From: an uncultured Legionella sp.
GTDB taxonomy: Bacteria > Pseudomonadota > Gammaproteobacteria > Legionellales > Legionellaceae
DNA length: 16,317 bases
Direction: 5' to 3'
Assembly (NCBI GenBank): GCA_903885895.1
Contig: CAISKC010000247.1
Location: 1-16,317 of the forward strand
The translations under genes and the position numbers were made by a program. Numbering within the stretch: position 1 is the stretch's first letter; each line of letters begins with the position of its first letter. This document shows, in pieces, positions 13,173 through 16,317 of the stretch. Below the pieces are notes generated by a model. That model was not told where the DNA came from, made no database searches, and worked only from the letters and a program-made list of their open reading frames with translations.

Positions 13173-15053
13173 ATGAGTAGATTTCGCAGCCATCACTCCA
13201 ACCAACGTGAACTACCTTCTTTTCTATTCAGACTACATTTGTTGATCGCTTTTCTGGTCGTCTTATCACTTGTATTAGTATTGCGTTTGGCATATCTGCA
13301 ATTTGTGCAATATAAACGCTTCGCCACATTATCTTTAAAAAATCAAATGAGTGTCTTGCCTATCGCACCATCCCGCGGGGTCATTTATGACAAAAATGGG
13401 GTGGTTTTAGCCGAAAACATCCCCATCTATGTCTTAGAACTCATTCCAGAACGTCTCAAATCCATAACAGAAACGCTGCGGCAATTACAGGCATTGTTGC
13501 CTTCTATCTCACGTGAGGATATTAAAAACTTTTACCGCTCACGTAAGCAAAATCCCGCTTATGTTCCCATCCCATTAAAACTAAAACTGACGCAAGAGGA
13601 AGTAGCCATTTTCGCTACCAACCAATATCGTTTCCCAGGGGTCAGTATCAAAGCGATCCTCATGCGCTATTATCCGCTAGGCGAAATCACAGCACATTTA
13701 TTGGGGTATGTAGGACGCATCAATCAAGCAGAACTGCAACAAGTGGATCCCACCAATTACCGCGCTACGAATTTTATTGGCAAAACAGGGATCGAAAAAT
13801 TTTATGAACCCCAGCTACATGGCCAAGTGGGTTATCAGCAAATTGAAACAGATGTAACAGGCAAGACATTACGTATCTTGAGTAAACAAGCACCGCGTAC
13901 TGGCGATAAGCTGTTCTTGACCATCGACACGCGGCTACAAGAGTCTGCTTACAATGCGCTATCCGGTATGCGTGGCGCTGCGGTATTAATGTCGGTAAAA
14001 AATGGGGCAATCTTGGCCATGGTCAGTGCACCCAGTTTTAATCCTAATTTATTTGTGAATGGCATCAGTTCCGAAGATTATAAACGTTTGTCTGATGAAC
14101 AAGACCGCCCATTGTTCAACCGCGCGGTACGCGGCTTATACCCCCCTGCTTCTACGATCAAACCCTTTATGGCCATCACCGGCCTCCATACTGGTATTGC
14201 GAATCTTCAAGACCATATTTACGACCCAGGATGGTACCGATTACCCCATGTCAAACATGCTTACCGAGATTGGAAACATACAGGCCACGGTCTTATCAAT
14301 CTCAAACGCGCCATTACCGTATCTTGTGATACCTATTTTTATCAATTAGGAAACAAATTAGGCATTCGCGCGATTGAAAAAATGTTAACGCGTTTTGGCT
14401 TCGGTCAACTAACCCATGTTGATCTGTATGAAGAATCTTCTGGTTTGGTCCCGAGCCCACAGTGGAAGCGCCAAACGAAAAAATTACCTTGGTATCCCGG
14501 AGATACGTTGATCACGTCTATTGGTCAAGGCTTCATGTTGACCACGCCCCTGCAATTGGCCAATGCCACCGCTGCATTAGCACATAACGGTCGCCGCTTT
14601 CGACCTCATTTGCTACAAACCGAGATCCATGAGCAACAAACCTTTGCTTATCAAAGCATTGAAGAGTACCCCCTGCATTTAGCAAAGGAACATTGGGACA
14701 TTGTAAAAGATGCGATGCAATCTGTGATCACGAATAATGAAGGGACAGGTAAGCGCTTTGGTCGAGACGCACCCTATTCCGTAGCAGGTAAAACTGGCAC
14801 AGCCCAAGTTTTTAGTTTGAGTCAAGACAACAAAAAACAATATGTCAATATTCCGCTAGAATTGCGCGATCATTCTTTATTTATAGCCTTTGCACCTGTG
14901 GAGCATCCAGACGTTGCGATTGCCGTCATTGTGGAGCATGATACCACCGCGTCTCAAGTGGCTCGTCAAATTTTAAATACTTATTTTGACTTGAAAGAAT
15001 TGGGGCAACTTGATACCCCCGCACAACAGCAGGTAGCACATGAAACAACTTAA
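13173..15053 (+). CDS. mrdA: Penicillin-binding protein 2 (peptidoglycan transpeptidase)
   Basis: Class B PBP that cross-links peptidoglycan for rod-shaped growth, working with RodA in the elongasome. It is 626 residues from the ATG at 13173, with AGAG seven bases upstream; an in-frame TTG at 13167 is less likely. There is a cytoplasmic N-terminus, one membrane segment (about 22-43), then the periplasmic pedestal (from about 60, with PSRGVIYDKNG) and the transpeptidase domain. Active-site motifs are SxxK at Ser327-Lys330 (PPASTIKP), SxD at Ser384-Asp386 (SCDTYFY, as in E. coli PBP2's S-x-D form), and KTG at 540-542 (GKTGTAQ). The length is close to E. coli PBP2 (633). Its last 14 bases overlap the start of rodA. 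The MITE-like element directly upstream may have changed its promoter or separated it from rsfS. Confidence 0.96.
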   Translation: MSRFRSHHSNQRELPSFLFRLHLLIAFLVVLSLVLVLRLAYLQFVQYKRFATLSLKNQMSVLPIAPSRGVIYDKNGVVLAENIPIYVLELIPERLKSITETLRQLQALLPSISREDIKNFYRSRKQNPAYVPIPLKLKLTQEEVAIFATNQYRFPGVSIKAILMRYYPLGEITAHLLGYVGRINQAELQQVDPTNYRATNFIGKTGIEKFYEPQLHGQVGYQQIETDVTGKTLRILSKQAPRTGDKLFLTIDTRLQESAYNALSGMRGAAVLMSVKNGAILAMVSAPSFNPNLFVNGISSEDYKRLSDEQDRPLFNRAVRGLYPPASTIKPFMAITGLHTGIANLQDHIYDPGWYRLPHVKHAYRDWKHTGHGLINLKRAITVSCDTYFYQLGNKLGIRAIEKMLTRFGFGQLTHVDLYEESSGLVPSPQWKRQTKKLPWYPGDTLITSIGQGFMLTTPLQLANATAALAHNGRRFRPHLLQTEIHEQQTFAYQSIEEYPLHLAKEHWDIVKDAMQSVITNNEGTGKRFGRDAPYSVAGKTGTAQVFSLSQDNKKQYVNIPLELRDHSLFIAFAPVEHPDVAIAVIVEHDTTASQVARQILNTYFDLKELGQLDTPAQQQVAHETT

Positions 15054-16155
15054 AACCACACCGATGTATCGGTTTACCCAGCGGTCTTTACCATTAGACT
15101 TCCCTTTGATGGGACTCTTATTATTGTTAATTCTATTTGGGTTGGTGATCTTATACAGTGCCTCCAATGAAAATCTCAGCATGGTGTTGCGCCAAGGCCT
15201 GCGGCTCGCCATGGCCTTGGTCGCTATGACTGTTTTTGCTTTTATTCCTCCGCACAAATACAAACTATGGGCACCATGGCTATATGGTATTGGACTAACC
15301 TTATTATTAGCCGTCATGATCATGGGTAAAATCGGTAAAGGAGCCCAGCGTTGGCTAGATTTAGGGATATTGCGTTTTCAACCTTCGGAGATTATGAAAT
15401 TAGCCGTCCCCATGATGGCTGCTTGGTATCTAGATAGATCTAAATACCCGATTGATATCAAGTATTTTCTCTTGGCAGGATTGCTTATTTTTATACCAGC
15501 CATCTTGATTGCCAAACAACCCGATCTTGGTACTGCAATCATGGTCAGCGCCAGTGGCCTTTGTGTGATCTTCATGGCCGGTATCCCTTTGCGCATTATT
15601 GTGATCTCAGGTTTGACCTTGGTCTTAGCTGCGCCATTGGGTTGGCATGTATTGCATGATTACCAAAAACAGCGCATCTATACATTGTTAAACCCAGAGC
15701 AAGACCCGTTAGGAAGTGGTTACCATATTATTCAATCTAAAATTGCCATTGGCTCTGGCGGTGCATTCGGCAAAGGATGGCTAGCTGGCAGCCAATCGCA
15801 TTTAAATTTTTTACCTGAGCACGCAACTGATTTTATCTTTGCGGTTTGCGGTGAGGAATTCGGATTCGTAGGCAGTATCCTGCTCATTTTCTGCGTTGTA
15901 CTCATCACTATGCGAGGCCTGCATATCGTCCAACAAGCACAAACCACCTTCACACGCTTATTAGCCGCCGGCCTGATCATGACTTTTTTCTTATCCGCCT
16001 TCGTCAACATCAGCATGGTCATGGGTATTGTCCCCGTAGTAGGGATCCCACTCCCCATGGTCAGCTATGGTGGTTCAGCGATGATCACGTTTTTAGCTAG
16101 TTTTGGTATTCTAATGTCGATAAGTTCACATCGAATTTTGTTTAATCATCTTTAA
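15040..16155 (+). CDS. rodA: Rod-shape protein RodA (SEDS peptidoglycan glycosyltransferase)
   Basis: Inner-membrane SEDS polymerase that makes glycan strands from lipid II together with PBP2. The 371 residues match the family (370 in E. coli), with about ten hydrophobic segments. Motifs include the early RWLDLGILRFQPSEIMKLA (104-122), AKQPDLGTA (158-166), and GSQSHLNFLPEHATDFIF with the catalytic Asp264 (the position equivalent to E. coli Asp262). The SEDS signature GIPLPMVSYGGSAM is at 335-348. The ATG overlaps mrdA by 14 bases and AGG lies six bases upstream inside mrdA, so PBP2 and RodA are produced together. No clear terminator with a T-run follows; the next 160 bases contain AT-rich dyads and the start of a palindromic repeat. 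Confidence 0.97.
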   Translation: MKQLKTTPMYRFTQRSLPLDFPLMGLLLLLILFGLVILYSASNENLSMVLRQGLRLAMALVAMTVFAFIPPHKYKLWAPWLYGIGLTLLLAVMIMGKIGKGAQRWLDLGILRFQPSEIMKLAVPMMAAWYLDRSKYPIDIKYFLLAGLLIFIPAILIAKQPDLGTAIMVSASGLCVIFMAGIPLRIIVISGLTLVLAAPLGWHVLHDYQKQRIYTLLNPEQDPLGSGYHIIQSKIAIGSGGAFGKGWLAGSQSHLNFLPEHATDFIFAVCGEEFGFVGSILLIFCVVLITMRGLHIVQQAQTTFTRLLAAGLIMTFFLSAFVNISMVMGIVPVVGIPLPMVSYGGSAMITFLASFGILMSISSHRILFNHL

Positions 16156-16237
16156 GAAAGAGTTACCCCACGTCTTCCCGAGTTGATGTATCCCCATGAA
16201 AATGCACAAAATTAGAAAATTGCATGTGTAAAAACAG

Positions 16238-16276
16238 GATCTATGTAATATTTTAGAATAAAATAACATGATAAAG
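16238..16276. repeat. AT-rich imperfect dyad downstream of rodA
   Basis: ATTTTA (16250-16255) and TAAAAT (16259-16264) pair around GAA. Flanking ATGT and ACAT extend the stem with a small bulge, and GATC tetramers lie just outside both ends. It may act as a weak terminator for mrdA-rodA, but it is AT-rich and lacks a T-run. Confidence 0.3.
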
Positions 16277-16280
16277 ATCC

Positions 16281-16317
16281 GTTCGGGCTGAGGAGTAGCG
16301 CAGCTACGTCTCGAAGC
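16281..16317. repeat. Palindromic repeat element cut by the window end
   Basis: GAGGAGTAGC (16290-16299) pairs with GCTACGTCTC (16303-16312), with one mismatch and one wobble, around a GCA loop. The outer arm GTTCGGGCT (16281-16289) begins to pair with GAAGC at the very end, so the remainder (expected CCGAAC or similar) should lie beyond the window. It resembles the TTCGGGCTGAG...CTCGAAGCC type of intergenic repeat. It differs from the element at 12990-13140. Confidence 0.5.

Noticed and set aside
14973..16058. Several minus-strand open frames opposite mrdA and rodA
   Set aside because: They are antisense shadows of strongly conserved genes and show no domain or ribosome-binding site.

Overview
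The window reads as chromosomal DNA of a gammaproteobacterium, most likely a host- or amoeba-associated member of the Legionellales (Legionella/Coxiella/Aquicella type). This is inference. It rests on moderate AT-richness, the dnaB-alr and mrdA-rodA pairs typical of gammaproteobacteria, a 17-kDa-antigen-like glycine-zipper lipoprotein, a collagen-like protein, and a block of unrecognised proteins that includes a eukaryote-like kinase fold. No rRNA, tRNA, CRISPR array, transposase or phage gene was seen.

Layout. Positions 1-402 (+) hold the 3' part of a collagen-like gene built on an 18-bp tandem repeat, followed by two hairpins. From about 7.06 kb down to 0.49 kb the minus strand carries housekeeping genes in two tight groups. 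The first is dnaB-alr-lipoprotein (replicative helicase, alanine racemase, glycine-zipper lipoprotein), with a candidate sigma70 promoter before dnaB. The second, after a 114-base gap with a perfect 9-bp hairpin, is etfB-etfA-ald-rpiA. All four of its genes overlap end to start, so they are probably translationally coupled. They encode the electron-transfer flavoprotein, alanine dehydrogenase and ribose-5-phosphate isomerase. Upstream of dnaB, also on the minus strand, is a POT-family peptide transporter (7104-8534).

Accessory block, about 8.85-12.6 kb. A 530-residue protein of unknown function (+) converges, with a one-base gap, on a two-gene minus-strand unit. That unit encodes a protein-kinase-like protein and a 201-residue unknown partner overlapping it by ATGA. 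Beyond a divergent intergenic region lies a 2H-phosphoesterase (LigT-like) gene. These are the least explained genes here and the best candidates for host-interaction functions, but the sequence alone does not prove export.

Right end (+). rsfS (ribosomal silencing factor) has a near-consensus promoter. It is followed by a 151-bp MITE-like inverted-repeat element flanked by a 7-bp direct repeat, then by the overlapping pair mrdA (PBP2) and rodA, which build the lateral cell wall. The rlmH gene that often sits between rsfS and mrdA is absent and the element occupies that junction. After rodA the window ends inside a second, different palindromic repeat.

How they fit together: peptide uptake (POT), alanine interconversion (Alr) and oxidation (Ald), and electron transfer (Etf) suit an organism living on amino acids. 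Alr also supplies D-alanine for the peptidoglycan made by PBP2 and RodA.
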